A stretch of 64,000 bases of DNA from Arachis hypogaea. Lineage: Eukaryota; Streptophyta; Magnoliopsida; Fabales; Fabaceae. The DNA lies in assembly GCF_003086295.3 (NCBI RefSeq), contig NC_092051.1:70309772-70373771 (forward strand). The letters run 5' to 3'. Within the stretch, counting starts at the first letter, position 1, and each line of letters starts with the position of its first letter. Shown in pieces: positions 62,617 through 64,000 of the stretch. Both the position numbers and the translations under genes were made by a program. The notes beneath the pieces were generated by a model that saw only the letters and a list, made by a program, of their open reading frames with translations, was not told the origin of the DNA and did no database searches.

Positions 62617-63362
62617 AGACGGGGGATATGCACTGGTCTCTCCGTGAGGACACACCAAACCAACAAGGCCAACTCGGCAGTGATAGATGAGCCATGGGTG
62701 CTTGGGAGCACGTAGTGGGTTAGAATTTGGGCCCATGCTTGAGCCTCTCTGGTGAGAAAATGTGTGTCAATGCCCTTGGGCTGGGGCCTCATCCTTCCTT
62801 GAATCCAGAATGATTCGGGTGTGGCAATGACCTTAAGGATAACATCCCAATCAAACGCATATTCGCATCGGGCCGACAAAATCTCCTGATAGGCATCAAC
62901 CCCGTCCGCTAACGGTCCGGTCTTAAGCACATTTTGAATGGCCTCCTCCGTGACGGGAACTTGCCTTCAGCGCACCAATACCGATGTGAGGGAAGGAGAA
63001 TGGTAATTAGTGTAAAATTCAGCCACCCATGATAAGTTCGCCTCCCGTGGCTTCCTCAATAGGAATTCCCATTGCCGCCGTTCGATGCGAGGAAAAATGA
63101 GCGGTAGGACATGAGCCGGAGGGGCCAAAAGGTGCTCCGCATGATAGTTTCTTGGCTTGATCAATGGATAGACAAGTTCACAATAGCGGTTGGGGAACTT
63201 GTTCGGATCCCTCGCTGGATTGTCTTTTTTCGAAACATCAATGTTAGCAACGCTCCTAGGCTTGGTGAGGAGGGCCTTAGCTTATGGGCCTTGGTGTGCT
63301 TTGCCAGTAGACTGTGATGGTGCCTTCTTGGGCACCTTTCCATTGTCTCTTTTGAGCACCAT
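62617..63362 (-). pseudogene. E9 extra ORF (plant transposon protein), Athila-type, truncated
   Basis: ATG at 63362 follows TTCTTTTCTAG/G, a good splice acceptor identical in arrangement to 24501. It reads one frame with TAA at 63282-63284 and TGA at 62967-62969. PNRYCELVYPL, RRQWEFLLRKPREANLSW, VAEFYTNYHSPSL and AQAWAQILTHYVLPSTHGSS align well with E3 24501-25754. It ends at PVHIPRL, where E8 gag text starts. The TGA at 62967 is at the same codon as TAA 24909 in E3. Function unknown. Confidence 0.7.
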
Positions 63363-64000
63363 CCTAGAAAAGAAGGAAAGTTGGTGAAATTAAGCCTAAC
63401 GAGGCGCCAAGAAAGAACAATCATGCAAGTGATAAAGCCCAAAAGAATAAGTGGCTTAGATACATGACAGCTGCAACATGTAGCTAAGACAATAATGAAG
63501 ATTATAGCTAGTCACTAGCATGTGATTCATGAGTGGTATAGGCATGCGAACACGAAGCATGGGAAGCGCACACTCATAACAATAACAACAAGAAGTAAGT
63601 AAAATATGGGATGAGCTTGTAGAAATGAAACAAGAAATGTAGTAAGCTCAATGTATACATGAACAAACAAGTGAATGAGAAGGAACACCAAAATAGAGAA
63701 CACTTAGTCAAAATGATTCCAAGAAGTCATATGGTTCTTTCATCAAACACTTGGTGTGCATCCCTTTATGACAAAAAATTTAGAGAAGAGTGACAATGTA
63801 GCACCCCATAAAGCATCATCAATCATCATATCACACCACTAAATACAAAAGAAAGCAAGTAAATCAAATAAACTCATCAATGCAAGAGTAAGCTCCACTT
63901 AGAACACCCATGAGAAAATGAAAAGAAAGAAAGAAATAAAATGCAATAAACAAGGAGAACATGAATGCAACTACTTAAAAAAATAAGAGCATTTAGTTAG
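63363..64000 (-). other. Sequence upstream of E9 extra ORF
   Basis: AT/A-rich sequence with no credible ORF. By analogy with E3 23850-24500 it may be the intron before the acceptor at 63364. It continues beyond the window. Confidence 0.4.

Overview
This is plant nuclear DNA, and I see no ordinary host gene in it. Essentially all of the 64 kb is a nest of LTR retrotransposons inserted into one another. The LTR beginning TGATGAGCGGATAATTTATA, the TGGCGTTTAACGCCA palindromes and the AAGTTTGGTGT motifs are those I associate with the FIDEL/Feral (Athila-type Ty3/gypsy) repeats of peanut, so a wild or cultivated Arachis genome is the most likely source. That identification is from memory. All primer-binding sites I can see match the 3' end of tRNA-Asp.

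Layout: E1 (1-2305, +) is two LTR 3' parts with a PBS and a T-rich leader. E2 (2306-6545, 28714-29711, 37261-38180) is an old Tat-lineage element whose pol lies on the minus strand; other elements cut it into pieces, and it carries a separate decayed ORF on the opposite strand. E3 (6546-28713, +) is a full-length Athila-type element with LTRs of 1493 and 1490 bp, gag-PR-RT-RH-IN in one reading frame broken mostly by nonsense changes, and an extra ORF after pol. E4 (13306-22792, -) is a FIDEL-type element with gag-PR but no RT or integrase, inserted in the E3 integrase. E5 (29712-37260, +) is a non-coding element with 2.17-kb LTRs inserted in the E2 integrase; it holds a solo FIDEL LTR (32048-33698) with a perfect 5-bp target duplication. 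E6 (38181-47005, +) is a FIDEL-type element inserted in E2 upstream of its second RNase H. Its gag is split by a probable chromovirus solo LTR (41867-45679). E7 (47006-56738 and beyond, +) is inserted in the E6 protease region. It looks chimeric: an autonomous gag-PR-RT-RH joined to the tail of a gag-PR-only element. E8 (56739 to about 62616, -) is a FIDEL-type element in the E7 3' LTR and keeps an intact-looking extra ORF. E9 (about 62617-64000, -) is a fragment of another Athila-type element carrying the extra-ORF family seen in E3.

The autonomous lineages (E3, E7) encode gag, protease, reverse transcriptase and RNase H, and E3 also encodes integrase. E4, E6 and E8 show only gag-PR in this window, plus in E8 an accessory ORF, and E5 encodes nothing, so these would need proteins supplied in trans. 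The most interesting signals are non-coding. A tetraloop hairpin followed by TTTAAGT(T/G)TG lies just before the 3' LTR, and again next to the extra ORF, in three families with otherwise different LTRs; its stem changes compensate each other. A colinear conserved block of about 550 nt leads to that hairpin in both FIDEL-type elements and E5. A second covarying hairpin marks the end of pol. Arrays of CpG-bearing palindromes occur in the LTRs of three families and in the post-pol regions of two. A second PBS-like sequence is embedded in the FIDEL U5. The extra ORFs appear to have their own promoter (E8) or a splice acceptor (E3, E9). All element boundaries were read by eye; no alignment or search was run.
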